Source: an uncultured Pseudomonadota bacterium
Lineage (GTDB): Bacteria > Pseudomonadota > Gammaproteobacteria > Comchoanobacterales > Comchoanobacteraceae
Assembly: GCA_913020085.1 (NCBI GenBank)
Contig: CAJVZW010000008.1
Location: forward strand, 1 to 50,235
Length of the DNA stretch: 50,235 bases
Direction of reading: 5' to 3'
Shown here: piece after piece, positions 34,309-44,279 of the stretch
Layout: each line of letters begins with the position of its first letter
Numbering within the stretch: position 1 is the stretch's first letter
Translations under genes and position numbers: made by a program
Notes under the pieces: model-generated
Told to the model about the DNA's origin: nothing
What the model saw: only the letters and a program-made list of their open reading frames with translations
Databases searched by the model: none

Positions 34309-35028
34309 ATGCAAATAACGATATACCGATACAACCCAGATGCAGATATGCGACCTCGTTACGAGACCTACAATGTTGATCAGTCAAAGATCAGCGGCGT
34401 AATGTTACTTGATGTGCTGGAATATATAAAGTCTGAGCATGATGATAGTCTTGCTTTTCGTCGTTCATGTGGTGGTGGCGTCTGTGGTTCTGATGGTCTT
34501 AACGTTAACGGAAAAAACATGCTTGCCTGCGTGACACAAATTTCTGATCTATCGGATGATATTACAATTCGGCCCATGCCAGGCATGCCAGTTATAAGAG
34601 ATTTAATTGTTAATCTTGAGCAGTTTTATAAACAATTCGAGTCAGTTAAGCCATATCTTCAAAGTGATTCAACTCCTGAGCGAGAGCACATTCAGATGCC
34701 GGAGCAAAGAGATCAGCTAGATGGTTTATATGAGTGTATTATGTGTGCATGTTGCTCAACTGCATGTCCATCGTACTGGTGGAACCCAGATAAATTTGTC
34801 GGGCCAGCTGGTCTTTTAGCAGCAGCACGCTTTATATTGGATTCACGGGATGATAAAAAGGCAGAGCGTCTTAAAGACCTTGACGATCTATACCGACTTT
34901 ATCGTTGTCGTTCAATTATGAACTGTACTACTGTTTGTCCAAAAGGTCTTAACCCAAATGCTGCAATTCAGCGAATTCGTGAAGAAATGATGGATTACAA
35001 ATCAAAGAAAAAAGGAAGTAATGGATGA
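34309..35028 (+). CDS. sdhB: Succinate dehydrogenase iron-sulfur subunit SdhB
   Basis: Carries electrons from FAD to the quinone through three clusters. The 239-residue protein has the [2Fe-2S] ligands Cys54, Cys59, Asp62 (the aspartate is also found in E. coli SdhB) and Cys74; the [4Fe-4S] motif CIMCACCSTACP; and the [3Fe-4S] motif CRSIMNCTTVCPKGL. ATG 34309 follows the sdhA stop directly; the frame is open 10 codons further but that would overlap sdhA. Its stop overlaps the sucA ATG by 4 bases, so the sdh and suc genes form one operon. Confidence 0.96.
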   Translation: MQITIYRYNPDADMRPRYETYNVDQSKISGVMLLDVLEYIKSEHDDSLAFRRSCGGGVCGSDGLNVNGKNMLACVTQISDLSDDITIRPMPGMPVIRDLIVNLEQFYKQFESVKPYLQSDSTPEREHIQMPEQRDQLDGLYECIMCACCSTACPSYWWNPDKFVGPAGLLAAARFILDSRDDKKAERLKDLDDLYRLYRCRSIMNCTTVCPKGLNPNAAIQRIREEMMDYKSKKKGSNG

Positions 35029-37742
35029 CAAATGACTACAATCGGTTACTTAAGACCGGTGCACTTCAGGGGGCCAATCAGGCGTATCTGGAGGCAATGT
35101 ATCTCGCTTATCTTGACGATCCTAAATCAGTCAGCTCTCAGTGGAGCCAATTCTTTACTGATAATGGTGATATCAAAGAAATCCTCTCACAACAGCACCC
35201 TGTTCTTAAAGAAAAACTGAAGTATATTGACTATGCCGCTACTTCGCCTTCTGAAAGTGACAATACACTCGATATTTACAGACGATATGGTCATCTAGGT
35301 GCTGCCAGTGACGCTTATGCCAAACAGATTTTGCCAACCTGGGAAGATTGTAAAGCGTTAATTGATTCTGGAGCCAGTCAGTTGTCCGTTGGCAGTAAAG
35401 AATACAGTTACCAAGATGCGCTGAAACGACTGGATTCCCTATATTGCGGGGCAACGGGTTACGAGTTTATGCACATTGAAGATGAGAGTGCTCGTAATTG
35501 GTGGATTAAAGAAGTTGAAGATCAGCCCATGCACCTTGAATCATCTCATCAATTACAGATCCTTCGGGATGTCACGCAGGCGCACGAGTTGGAGCGCTAT
35601 TTAGGTATCCAGTTTGTCGGTCAAAAACGATTCTCCCTTGAGGGCCTTGAGGCAATGATTCCAACGATTAATAGGGTTGTTGACTGTTTATCAGCCTCTG
35701 GTATCCGTGATCAAGTGATCGGAATGGCACATCGTGGTCGTCTTAATGTGCTAGTTAATGTAATGGGGATGTCTGTAAAAGAGTTAGTTGACGAATTTAC
35801 AGGTGCCAGACAAATGGATCAGACATCGGGTGATGTTAAGTATCATCTTGGCTATTCAATCGATAGAGAAGTGCAAGGGGATCTTACCCATCTAACACTA
35901 AACTACAACCCGTCCCATCTTGAGGCAGTCAACAGTGTGGTGTGTGGTAATGTTCGTGCTAGAAACGACCGCTATCATAGAGAGCCTGAAATACAGCAGA
36001 CACCTGCTGCAGGAATTCTTATCCATGGTGATGCATCGCTTGCCGGTCAGGGATCTGTGATGGAAATTCTGAATATGGCATATGTGGATGCCTACTCAAC
36101 AGAGGGAACAATCCATATTGTTGCTAATAATCAGATTGGATTTACAACCGACCCTGATCAAGATCGCTCAGGGCGATATTGTACTGATATTGCCAAGATG
36201 ATTCAGGCACCTGTTATACATGTTGATGGGGATGATATTGAGGCCTGTGTTTTTGCTGCAACCATTGCAGTGAAATGGCGCCAGGCATTTAAGAAAGATA
36301 TTTTTATTGATGTGCAGGGCTACAGGAAATATGGTCATAATGAAGCTGATGAGCCCAGAGCGACACAGCCTAAACTCTACGCGTCTTTAAAATCCCATCA
36401 AGGAGCTGCAAAAATATATCAAGATCAGCTCATCAATGCAGGGGTCATATCCGAAGAGGATGTGAAAAAGATGACCAGCGATATTCGTTCAAAGATAGAG
36501 CAAGGTGACTCGTTGGTTAAATTCGATACCGGTAGACACTCACCACGACACACAGACTGGCAGCGCATGCAGCTAACAGCCGATGATGCAAAAACAGCGA
36601 TTACTAACAAGCAAATAGCTGCAATTGGCGAAAAGGTATTTCATGTGCCGCAATTCCCTGTACAAAAACAGGTGATGCAAACTTTAAGTGCCAGATTAGA
36701 GATGCTTGCAGGTAAAACCCCATTTAATTGGGGGTTTGGTGAACTTCTTGCTTATGGTGCTTTGTTAGAAGATGGTTATAATGTGCGGCTTGTTGGACAA
36801 GATTCCCAGCGCGGCACTTTCTCGCATCGTCACAGCGTGCTTCATGATCAAGATACGGGTGCAACATTTTGTGCACTGTCCGAGATGTTACCCGGTGACT
36901 TTTTTGTATACAACTCTACGCTGTCGGAATATGCAGCGATGGGTTTTGAATATGGCTATGCTGAGACAGACCCTAATACTTTGGTAATATGGGAAGCACA
37001 GTTTGGTGATTTTGCTAATGGGGCCCAGGTTATATTTGATCAGTTCATCAGCTCAGCTTGGCAAAAGTGGAAGCGGTATTGCGGGCTTGTTTTGCTTCTT
37101 CCTCACGGATATGAGGGGCAAGGCCCAGAGCATTCATCTGCACGATTAGAGCGTTTATTACAACTGTGTGCGCAAAATAATATGGAAGTGGCCGCGCCAA
37201 CAACGCCAGCTCAGATTTTTCATTTACTTCGCAACCAAATGCTGCGTGATATGAGAACTCCACTTGCTATTATTTCCCCGAAAAGCCTTCTTAGAAATCC
37301 AATGGCTTCCTCAAGCCTTACTGATATCACAACAGGCTGTTACCAGCGTGTTATTGCTGATGATAAAGTGAAAGGCAAGGTAGATAAGGTTGTATTATGT
37401 CAGGGTAAAATTTACTACGAGCTGCTTAAGATGCGAGATGATAATAAGAAAAACATCGCAATTGTGCGACTTGAAACACTATACCCATTTCCACATGATG
37501 CGCTAAAAGAGGCATTGGCTAAATATAAAACCAACAAGATAACTTGGTGTCAAGAAGAGCCATTTAATCAGGGTGCATGGTTATGTATCCGTCATGAAAT
37601 TGAGAAGCACGTTGGCAATAGTCAGCTCAGCTTTTGTTCACGCGAAGCGCAGGCATCGCCTGCTGTCGGATATGCCTCGTGGCATAATCTTAAACAGCAA
37701 GGTGTTCTAAAGCAGGCGCTCGACCTACACGATAAGGAGTAA
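35025..37742 (+). CDS. sucA: 2-oxoglutarate dehydrogenase E1 component SucA
   Basis: Thiamine-diphosphate enzyme that decarboxylates 2-oxoglutarate. The 905-residue protein begins with the E1o N-terminal segment [23 protein letters not shown] and contains [33 protein letters not shown], the ThDP fold [19 protein letters not shown]..., [48 protein letters not shown] and [14 protein letters not shown]. The C-terminal part ends [12 protein letters not shown] and SPAVGYA. Two coupled genes later sit the E2 and succinyl-CoA synthetase genes. No E3 (lpd) gene is present in this operon. Confidence 0.97.
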   Translation: MTNDYNRLLKTGALQGANQAYLEAMYLAYLDDPKSVSSQWSQFFTDNGDIKEILSQQHPVLKEKLKYIDYAATSPSESDNTLDIYRRYGHLGAASDAYAKQILPTWEDCKALIDSGASQLSVGSKEYSYQDALKRLDSLYCGATGYEFMHIEDESARNWWIKEVEDQPMHLESSHQLQILRDVTQAHELERYLGIQFVGQKRFSLEGLEAMIPTINRVVDCLSASGIRDQVIGMAHRGRLNVLVNVMGMSVKELVDEFTGARQMDQTSGDVKYHLGYSIDREVQGDLTHLTLNYNPSHLEAVNSVVCGNVRARNDRYHREPEIQQTPAAGILIHGDASLAGQGSVMEILNMAYVDAYSTEGTIHIVANNQIGFTTDPDQDRSGRYCTDIAKMIQAPVIHVDGDDIEACVFAATIAVKWRQAFKKDIFIDVQGYRKYGHNEADEPRATQPKLYASLKSHQGAAKIYQDQLINAGVISEEDVKKMTSDIRSKIEQGDSLVKFDTGRHSPRHTDWQRMQLTADDAKTAITNKQIAAIGEKVFHVPQFPVQKQVMQTLSARLEMLAGKTPFNWGFGELLAYGALLEDGYNVRLVGQDSQRGTFSHRHSVLHDQDTGATFCALSEMLPGDFFVYNSTLSEYAAMGFEYGYAETDPNTLVIWEAQFGDFANGAQVIFDQFISSAWQKWKRYCGLVLLLPHGYEGQGPEHSSARLERLLQLCAQNNMEVAAPTTPAQIFHLLRNQMLRDMRTPLAIISPKSLLRNPMASSSLTDITTGCYQRVIADDKVKGKVDKVVLCQGKIYYELLKMRDDNKKNIAIVRLETLYPFPHDALKEALAKYKTNKITWCQEEPFNQGAWLCIRHEIEKHVGNSQLSFCSREAQASPAVGYASWHNLKQQGVLKQALDLHDKE

Positions 37743-37746
37743 TATT

Positions 37747-38883
37747 ATGGCCGATATAAAAGTCCCCGTTTTGCCTGAGTCAGTAACCGATGCACAGGTG
37801 GCAGTTATTCATGTTAAGGCCGGAGATTATTGTGAGGAAGGCGATTCTTTAATTGACCTAGAAACTGATAAGGTCATGTTAGAAGTTCCAGCAACCTCAT
37901 CTGGAACGGTTGAAAAGGTGTTAGTAAATATTGGAGATGTTGTCACAGCTAATGCGCCGCTTATTCATATTAACGAACAAGCGAAGCCACCAGTTGCTGA
38001 CACTGTTCAGGAGAACAAAGAAGAAAAACCTGCTGCTCCGCACCCAGTAAAAGAAGCAGTCTCTGCTCAGTCTCCATCAGTTAGGCAGGCTCTGTTTGAG
38101 CATGGGGTAAATGCCTCAGATGTGGTTGGAACAGGAAAATCAGGTCGTTTGACACGACAGGATGTTATGATGTCCGCAGGCGGAAGAAAAGAGGAGCGGG
38201 TACCGATGTCACGCCTTCGTGCGCGCATCGCTGAGAGATTAGTAGAAGCACAGCAAAATGCGGCCATGTTGACTACCTTCAATGACGTCAATATGGAGCC
38301 GGTCATGTCAATACGATCGGAGTACAAAGAAGAGTTTGAGAAGTTCCACGGTGTTAAGCTTGGATTTATGTCATTTTTTGTAAAAGCGGCTGTCAAAGCA
38401 CTGCAACGTTTTCCTTCTGTAAATGCTTCTATCGATGGGCAGGATATTATTTACCACCATTACCAGGATGTAGGTATTGCTGTTTCAAGTGATAGAGGTC
38501 TTGTGGTTCCTATTTTACGGTCTTGTGAATCGCGATCCATGGCTGATATTGAAGCCAGTATTATGGATTATGCCAAAAAGGCACAATCTGGTAGCCTCGG
38601 TATAGATGAGATTACAGGTGGTACATTCACAATAAGCAATGGTGGAATATTTGGTTCCATGCTATCGACCCCAATTCTTAATCCACCACAAAGTGCAATT
38701 CTTGGCATGCACCGAATTGAAAAGCGACCAGTGGTGATTAATGACGAGATAAAGATCAAGCCAATGATGTATCTTGCATTATCGTACGATCACAGAATTA
38801 TCGATGGAAAAGAATCAGTTCAATTTCTCGCTGCAATCAAGCAGTACCTTGAAGATCCAGCCCGCTTATTACTAGAACTATAG
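37747..38883 (+). CDS. sucB: 2-oxoglutarate dehydrogenase E2 component SucB
   Basis: Dihydrolipoyl succinyltransferase. The 378-residue protein has a single lipoyl domain with the lipoylated Lys42 in [11 protein letters not shown], a short charged linker, a peripheral-subunit-binding domain (about 98-130: [26 protein letters not shown]), and the catalytic trimer domain ending with [11 protein letters not shown], which has the active-site His and Asp. [27 protein letters not shown] is typical of the family. It is slightly shorter than E. coli SucB (405), mainly in the linker. It ends with TAG, showing that TAG is a true stop in this genome. AAGGAG lies just before its ATG. Confidence 0.96.
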   Translation: MADIKVPVLPESVTDAQVAVIHVKAGDYCEEGDSLIDLETDKVMLEVPATSSGTVEKVLVNIGDVVTANAPLIHINEQAKPPVADTVQENKEEKPAAPHPVKEAVSAQSPSVRQALFEHGVNASDVVGTGKSGRLTRQDVMMSAGGRKEERVPMSRLRARIAERLVEAQQNAAMLTTFNDVNMEPVMSIRSEYKEEFEKFHGVKLGFMSFFVKAAVKALQRFPSVNASIDGQDIIYHHYQDVGIAVSSDRGLVVPILRSCESRSMADIEASIMDYAKKAQSGSLGIDEITGGTFTISNGGIFGSMLSTPILNPPQSAILGMHRIEKRPVVINDEIKIKPMMYLALSYDHRIIDGKESVQFLAAIKQYLEDPARLLLEL

Positions 38884-38892
38884 GAGATTATT

Positions 38893-40068
38893 ATGAATAT
38901 GAAAGTACATGAGTACCAAGCTAAAGAACTATTCCGCCAAGTAGGCATCAGGGTCCCACAAGGGAAGGCCTGTCGGTCAGTAGACGAGGCCATCAACGTT
39001 TATTCAGATTTATCAAATGAGCGTGTAATTGTTAAAGCACAGGTTCACGCAGGTGGTCGAGGAAAAGCAGGTGGTGTTCGTGTTGTTGAAGATAAAAACA
39101 CACTGGCTGATTTTGTTAAACAAATGCTCGGTAGTCAGCTGGTTACTTATCAAAACGCACCTGATGGACAGCCTGTTAATCAGGTATTAATCGAGGAGCC
39201 TTGTGATATTGAAAGCGAACTCTATCTAAGTGCGATTGTTGATAGGAATTCGCAGCGCGTTGTATTTATGGCATCATCTGAAGGTGGTGTTGAGATTGAA
39301 ACAGTTGCAGAGAATACACCTGAGAAAATTTTCAAATTTTCTGTTGAGACCATGGTGGGGGTTGTGCCATATCAATGTCGTGAAATGGCATTCAAGCTTG
39401 GGCTTACTGGTAAACAGATCAAACAATTTACTGACCTTGTCACTCGTCTTTATCATCTTTTTGTTCAAAAGGATCTGAGTATGGTCGAAGTCAATCCACT
39501 GGTGATTGATAAGTCTGGTGACTTAGTGTGTTTAGATGGAAAAATTAATGTTGATGATAACGCCCTTTATCGTCAGCCTGAGCTTCGTGAATATCATGAT
39601 TCCACTCAAGAAGATGAGCTTGAGAATAGGGCGCAGCAGCATGATCTGAGTTATATATCACTCGATGGTTCTATTGGTTGTATGGTCAATGGTGCGGGTC
39701 TTGCAATGGCAACCATGGACTTGATCAAATTATCTGGTGGTGAACCAGCCAACTTCTTAGATGTTGGCGGGTCAGCAACAAAAGAAAGAGTAAAAGAGGC
39801 ATTTAAGATTATTCTTGCTGATCCTAATGTAAAGGCAATTTTAGTCAATATCTTTGGAGGTATTGTTCGATGTGATTTAATTGCCGATGGAATCATTAGC
39901 GCAGTTGCTGAGATCGAGACGGAATTACCTGTGATCGTAAGGCTTGAGGGTCACAATGCGACGATTGGTAATCAGCGCCTGGAAGAGAGTGGTCTGAATA
40001 TTATCGCCTGCGAGGGTTTTGCCCAGGCAGCAGCTTCTGCAGTAAAGCTAAGTAAAGGAGAAAAATAA
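38893..40068 (+). CDS. sucC: Succinyl-CoA synthetase beta subunit SucC
   Basis: Beta subunit of the enzyme that converts succinyl-CoA to succinate with formation of ATP or GTP. The 391-residue protein has the ATP-grasp opening [48 protein letters not shown] and the phosphohistidine-adjacent [18 protein letters not shown] with NFLDVGGSA and [13 protein letters not shown] 38893 is preferred over 38899 for TAGGAG seven bases upstream. One base is shared with sucD (TAATG). Confidence 0.97.
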   Translation: MNMKVHEYQAKELFRQVGIRVPQGKACRSVDEAINVYSDLSNERVIVKAQVHAGGRGKAGGVRVVEDKNTLADFVKQMLGSQLVTYQNAPDGQPVNQVLIEEPCDIESELYLSAIVDRNSQRVVFMASSEGGVEIETVAENTPEKIFKFSVETMVGVVPYQCREMAFKLGLTGKQIKQFTDLVTRLYHLFVQKDLSMVEVNPLVIDKSGDLVCLDGKINVDDNALYRQPELREYHDSTQEDELENRAQQHDLSYISLDGSIGCMVNGAGLAMATMDLIKLSGGEPANFLDVGGSATKERVKEAFKIILADPNVKAILVNIFGGIVRCDLIADGIISAVAEIETELPVIVRLEGHNATIGNQRLEESGLNIIACEGFAQAAASAVKLSKGEK

Positions 40069-40934
40069 TGAGTATTTTAGTCAATAAAGACACCAAAGCA
40101 ATATGTCAGGGCTTTACTGGCGCCCAGGGTACGCTCCATTGTCAACAAGGTATTGAGTACGGAACTCAAATCGTTGGTGGAGTTACGCCAGGTAAGGGGG
40201 GGCAAGAGCATTTGGGTAAACCAGTTTTCAACACTGTCCGTGAGGCTGTTGCTCAGACGGGAGCTACTACTAGTATAATATTTGTTCCAGCGCCGTTTTG
40301 TAAGGACTCAATCTTAGAGGCAAGTGATGCAGGAATTGAATTGATTATCACTATTACTGAGGGAATACCTGTTAAAGATATGCTTGAGATAAAGCAAATT
40401 ATCGATGCAAAGGGCGTAAAAATGATAGGGCCAAATTGCCCAGGTATTATCACACCTGGAGAATGTAAGCTCGGTATCATGCCTGGATACATTCATATGC
40501 CAGGGAAAGTAGGAATTGTATCTCGATCTGGAACCCTAACATATGAAGCTGTTAATCAAACCACAGCACTTGGGCTTGGGCAAAGTACATGTGTTGGGAT
40601 CGGCGGTGATCCAATTCCAGGGATGAGCTTTATTGACGTGCTTCAAATGTTTGAAGAGGACCCGGCAACCGAAGCAATTGCGATGGTCGGAGAAATTGGT
40701 GGCTCAAGCGAAGAGCTTGCTGCTGCTTACATAAAAGAACATGTATCTAAGCCTGTTGTTTCATATATTGCAGGGGTAACTGCCCCGCCTGGCAAGCGAA
40801 TGGGCCATGCTGGAGCAATTATATCAGGCGGAGAGGGCACAGCTGATGCAAAATATGCTGCGCTCGAGAACGCTGGTGTCAAAACTGTCAGATCGCCAGC
40901 TGAGATTGGCCAGATGCTAAAATCAGTCTTATAG
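40068..40934 (+). CDS. sucD: Succinyl-CoA synthetase alpha subunit SucD
   Basis: Alpha subunit carrying the CoA-binding Rossmann domain and the phosphorylated histidine. The 288-residue protein has [84 protein letters not shown] and [10 protein letters not shown] with the phosphohistidine in GHAGA. Residue pattern and length match E. coli SucD. It is the last gene of the sdh-suc operon and is followed by a strong terminator. Confidence 0.97.
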   Translation: MSILVNKDTKAICQGFTGAQGTLHCQQGIEYGTQIVGGVTPGKGGQEHLGKPVFNTVREAVAQTGATTSIIFVPAPFCKDSILEASDAGIELIITITEGIPVKDMLEIKQIIDAKGVKMIGPNCPGIITPGECKLGIMPGYIHMPGKVGIVSRSGTLTYEAVNQTTALGLGQSTCVGIGGDPIPGMSFIDVLQMFEEDPATEAIAMVGEIGGSSEELAAAYIKEHVSKPVVSYIAGVTAPPGKRMGHAGAIISGGEGTADAKYAALENAGVKTVRSPAEIGQMLKSVL

Positions 40935-40953
40935 CTATCTGCATACAAGGATC

Positions 40954-40978
40954 AAAGCCCTCTTATGAGGGCTTTTTT
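40954..40978 (+). terminator. Terminator of the sdh-suc operon
   Basis: AAAGCCCTC (40954-40962), loop TTAT, GAGGGCTTT (40967-40975) continued by T to 40978: a 9-bp stem with a T-run. Confidence 0.92.
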
Positions 40979-41113
40979 ATTACGAAAATTTTAAAGAAAT
41001 TGTCCTTCATAAAGCCTTAATGAGGCTATTCGTGCAAAATTATGAAATTTACGCATAAATCAGTGATATAAATTTTTCGGCAAAAGATTTAAACAACATC
41101 ACAATGATATTAC

Positions 41114-41142
41114 TTGACAGAAGAAATTCTCTGTAACAAAAT
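41114..41142 (+). promoter_or_regulatory. Strong promoter and GGA-rich leader of the gene at 41217
   Basis: Perfect TTGACA (41114-41119), 17-base spacer, CAAAAT (41137-41142). The leader that follows (about 41149-41216) holds four GGA motifs (AAGGA, CAGGA, ATGGA, TAGGA), the last being the ribosome site. GGATCA (41151-41156) can pair with TGATCC (41188-41193). CsrA control is plausible. Confidence 0.6.
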
Positions 41143-41216
41143 GTCTACAAGGATCAGTACAGGATGTTTTTAGAGTAATGGAATTCATGATCCAAACATG
41201 ACTAGGAGAGAAAACT

Positions 41217-42368
41217 ATGACGCTTATACTTAACAGAGACACATTTAAACAATTTGGTGATTATGATACCCAAATTAGCAAATTCAAATCGCTTATCAGC
41301 AAATCAGCTGATCAAAAGGGTTTGACACCTGCAGAGTCGTTCAAAGATGACGCTGAATTGAAAGCTGATCTTGAAAAATTCTCTGGTGATTTAAATAAAT
41401 TTGTTGATACACTTAAAGGCTTATTCAATGACAAGCATGGTGATGGTGAAGGTGCTGAAGCGAAGCTGAAGGATCTTGAACTAAAGACAGAAGATACTCC
41501 TACGGATAAATTAGCAAACATCGATAAACTGATGTCTCATGTTAACGTTCGTCGTCCATTTTACATGTCACCAGTAACTAACTTTCAATTCATTAAATTG
41601 ATGGCTCTTGCTGCTACAATTACAGGTACAGTATTCACATATGGTACATTCCCAATCGTTAGCTTAGGTCTAAGTGGACTGTCTGCTTTTGTTGCTCAAA
41701 AAATAGCCTTGACTCACCTTAATGGTTCATCAGAGGTAATGGAAGAGTATAAGAAAGATAAAGAGTGGAGCAAAAAAGGTTTCTTTGGTAAGGCAATATC
41801 ATACGCTGCTGCATATACATACGCAGGTGCTGGTAGAGGTTGGACCAACTCAACTTTAGTAAACAGTGGCGACAAGGAAGAGTTCTTCAAGCAAACTGTA
41901 TACAGTGATAAAGAGAAAGATGCTACCGATACAAAGACACTAGGTGTTGATGCTATCTGGTTAACACTAGGTGGTTTAGTTGCTGCATATGGTTTTGGTG
42001 GCGCTGGTCTTGCATCACTTGCTTCTGTAATCGGTCTAACACTTGTTGGTTCACCTATTGTTAAGCAAATCGTTCCTAACTTCTTTAAAGAGGAAGCCAC
42101 TACTGCTGAGGCTGATAAAGGCGCTAGCAAGAAAGATGACAATGGTGAAAACCCATCTAACGATAACGCCAATGCTGTAGAACCTGCTAAGGCTACTGAA
42201 CTTAATGCTGGAAATGTAGATGCTGCTGCTGAAGCTACTGTGAAATCGGATGCTACAACAGATGCTCCTACCAACACGATAGTCTCTGATGAAACTCCAG
42301 TTCTTGGTGTTGAAGGTTCTGAGATAAAATCAGATGAAAATGTGGAAAATAATACACATACAGTCTAA
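41217..42368 (+). CDS. Unrecognised membrane protein with two hydrophobic hairpins and an acidic low-complexity tail
   Basis: A 383-residue protein, not recognised. Residues 1-120 are polar and Lys/Asp-rich. Two hydrophobic pairs follow, at about 127-165 and 245-282, each rich in Gly and Ala, separated by a charged segment with an aromatic YAAAYTYAGAGRGW stretch. The last 90 residues are Ala-, Asp-, Glu- and Thr-rich and disordered-looking. There is no signal peptide. A near-consensus promoter, a good AGGAG site and a choice of codons like gct, ggt and aac suggest high expression. A strong terminator follows, so it is its own transcript. Hairpin pairs with polar tails are also the layout of inclusion-membrane proteins of intracellular bacteria; that comparison is only structural. 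Confidence 0.7.
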   Translation: MTLILNRDTFKQFGDYDTQISKFKSLISKSADQKGLTPAESFKDDAELKADLEKFSGDLNKFVDTLKGLFNDKHGDGEGAEAKLKDLELKTEDTPTDKLANIDKLMSHVNVRRPFYMSPVTNFQFIKLMALAATITGTVFTYGTFPIVSLGLSGLSAFVAQKIALTHLNGSSEVMEEYKKDKEWSKKGFFGKAISYAAAYTYAGAGRGWTNSTLVNSGDKEEFFKQTVYSDKEKDATDTKTLGVDAIWLTLGGLVAAYGFGGAGLASLASVIGLTLVGSPIVKQIVPNFFKEEATTAEADKGASKKDDNGENPSNDNANAVEPAKATELNAGNVDAAAEATVKSDATTDAPTNTIVSDETPVLGVEGSEIKSDENVENNTHTV

Positions 42369-42385
42369 TCATTTAACTTATTCTG

Positions 42386-42416
42386 AAAAAAGAGGGCTTC
42401 GGTCCTCTTTTTTTTT
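42386..42416 (+). terminator. Terminator after the 41217 gene
   Basis: AGAGG (42391-42395) pairs with CCTCT (42404-42408) around GC-TTCG-GT, extended by A's upstream and a nine-base T-run downstream. Confidence 0.88.
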
Positions 42417-42473
42417 GCCCGGGTGTTGATGAAAGTATGATAATAGACTAAGCTGAAGTTATAGGAGATTATT

Positions 42474-43076
42474 GTGGCCAAAAAAAAGTTGAGACTCGAC
42501 CTCGGACCTATCAGTAATTTTGAAAACCCAAGCCTTTTAATTGGTGGATTTTTTATTAGCTCATTTGTATTCTTTTTTCTAGCTGTTATATCTACGCACC
42601 TTTCTTCTTGGTTCTTTTATCCCCACTTCTTTATGCAGTATTCCACTCTCATGCTTTGTCTTGAATGGAATATATTATTACACTTTTATTTCTCTTTATT
42701 CGCGTCTGATGATCAACCCGCGACAAGTCTATCGACAATTTCTGCATTGATAGATCATTTCTATATGTCTATAAAGCGTGCTGATGTGAGAATGTATACT
42801 CTGTGTTTTAATTGTTTTATTGCGACTGCATGTTTTTATGGCTGTAACTATCTCCACTGGCACTTTGCCATGGGTTCTCATCTCTTTGCATTCACGATTC
42901 TATCTTCCGTAATCCTTAATTTTATTGTAGATAAAACCTCAAATGCTCCATGTTTATCTTCTCCTCGTTCTCCCACTAATAAAGACATACTTGCCGCATT
43001 TTTGGGCCCGAAGAAACCTATGCATTTTACGCCTAAGTTAAGTCCAGGAAATCCTCCCAATTTAACACCTCCTTAA
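42474..43076 (+). CDS. Unrecognised polytopic membrane protein
   Basis: A 200-residue protein, not recognised. It starts at GTG 42474 (MAKKKLRLDL), with TAGGAG seven bases before. Hydrophobic, aromatic-rich segments lie at about 20-45, 52-75, 105-125 and 130-150. A 45-residue proline-rich tail ends PGNPPNLTPP. The N-terminus is strongly basic, so by the positive-inside rule it should face the cytosol. It lies between two other membrane proteins of unknown role. It shows no similarity by eye to either beyond the general layout. Confidence 0.6.
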   Translation: MAKKKLRLDLGPISNFENPSLLIGGFFISSFVFFFLAVISTHLSSWFFYPHFFMQYSTLMLCLEWNILLHFYFSLFASDDQPATSLSTISALIDHFYMSIKRADVRMYTLCFNCFIATACFYGCNYLHWHFAMGSHLFAFTILSSVILNFIVDKTSNAPCLSSPRSPTNKDILAAFLGPKKPMHFTPKLSPGNPPNLTPP

Positions 43077-43170
43077 CTATATCGTTACCTCATTATTTCT
43101 TGTCTTTAACGTACTGTAAACAATGGGATTTTTTCTTCTTATTTTGATGGGATATTTCTTACATGATTTC

Positions 43171-43199
43171 TTGACAATTGCTCTTTGCGATATCATTAT
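43171..43199 (+). promoter_or_regulatory. Possible promoter of the gene at 43230
   Basis: Perfect TTGACA (43171-43176) with CATTAT (43194-43199) 17 bases later. The -10 is weak. Confidence 0.4.
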
Positions 43200-43229
43200 A
43201 ACAAGGTAGATACTTAATGGAGAGACGTA

Positions 43230-44210
43230 ATGTCAAATAATATAGAAGATGGTCCAGCGCAAGATTCCGGTGCATCCAAGACATACCACGATAATGTGAT
43301 TTCAGTATTCACACCGTCTCTTTATAAGTTAGCCGTTATATCAATATTTGGGATATCTGCTTTTTACCTAAAATATTTATATCTTACACAACTATTTGCA
43401 TATGTTGGATTGCATGTCGTTTTAAAGCTTGCCGGTGTTTATTCTTATTACTTTTTGTCTCAGAAAAGTAAGATCTTTTCCCGCTTTGTTGACGCTTACA
43501 AGAAGATGAGGGAAGACGGGCAAGAGCATAATTATACTAAACGTGGTGTCTTGATGTCTCAAACGACCAATGCTTATCTCCATAATCTCTTTAAAATACC
43601 ATCATTAATTCAGGATGTGATATCAAGTGCATGTATATTCATAGCAGCGTCTAGCTTTGGTCTATCTCAGCCCTTGTCTCTTGCAATTTTAGTGGTTGCT
43701 GTAGTGGGTGCGTTGTCATCCGCCAGTCACAAAGAACTGGTTACGCCGATTATTAAAAATCGTAATAGTCCTAATAATAGACTCTGTGATACACCTGCAC
43801 TCGGGAAAGGCAATAATCCCTCACCATCTAACGATATGTCACCTTCTGTTACAAAGGCGTCTAGTGGTAGAAATGGTGGTGTTACAACTAATAAAGAGAG
43901 TTCTAGTTTAGTGAATTTCGATGAATCTGTTAACGATACAAGACCTTCTGTTCCAAAAGTGCATAGTGGTAAAAATGGTGGTGTTACAACTAATAAAGAG
44001 AGTTCTGGTTTAGTGAATTTCGATGTATCTGGTAACGATACAATACCTTCTGTTTCAAAAGCGCCTAGTGGTAAAAATGGTGGTGTTACAACTAATAAAG
44101 AGAGTTCTAGTTTAGTGAATTCCGATATACATGATTTTAATGGTCAAATTATTACCGAAGCAGTCAATATTAGTTTTACTGAAGAAGATATTCTTGAGCT
44201 GCAGCGCTAA
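43230..44210 (+). CDS. Unrecognised membrane protein with C-terminal 34-residue repeats
   Basis: A 326-residue protein, not recognised. A polar N-terminus is followed by hydrophobic segments at about 31-75 and 124-166, each long enough for a membrane pair. From about 205 a Ser/Asn/Thr-rich region holds three copies of a 34-residue repeat (PSV.KA.SGKNGGVTTNKESS.LVNFD), the last shortened. The end IITEAVNISFTEEDILELQR is acidic and helical. The ribosome site is GGAGAG before the ATG. The plan matches the genes at 24464 and 41217. Surface exposure or a host-facing role would suit variable tail repeats, but neither is shown. Confidence 0.65.
   Translation: MSNNIEDGPAQDSGASKTYHDNVISVFTPSLYKLAVISIFGISAFYLKYLYLTQLFAYVGLHVVLKLAGVYSYYFLSQKSKIFSRFVDAYKKMREDGQEHNYTKRGVLMSQTTNAYLHNLFKIPSLIQDVISSACIFIAASSFGLSQPLSLAILVVAVVGALSSASHKELVTPIIKNRNSPNNRLCDTPALGKGNNPSPSNDMSPSVTKASSGRNGGVTTNKESSSLVNFDESVNDTRPSVPKVHSGKNGGVTTNKESSGLVNFDVSGNDTIPSVSKAPSGKNGGVTTNKESSSLVNSDIHDFNGQIITEAVNISFTEEDILELQR
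43842..44126 (+). repeat. 102-base tandem coding repeats (2.8 copies)
   Basis: Units start at 43842, 43944 and 44046, exactly 102 bases apart, in frame with the gene. They share a nearly identical block encoding GGVTTNKESS. The third is cut after about 81 bases. Such units change copy number easily by slippage or recombination. Confidence 0.9.
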
Positions 44211-44279
44211 AGCTAATGGATACAGTGTTCCTTCCATAGATTTGGGTGGGTCACTAATATAGTAAACTGACTCTGCGTC

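Noticed and set aside
41714-42277. 187-codon minus-strand open frame
   Set aside because: Antisense of the Ala/Asp-rich gene at 41217; its Ala/Ser-rich translation follows from that codon bias.
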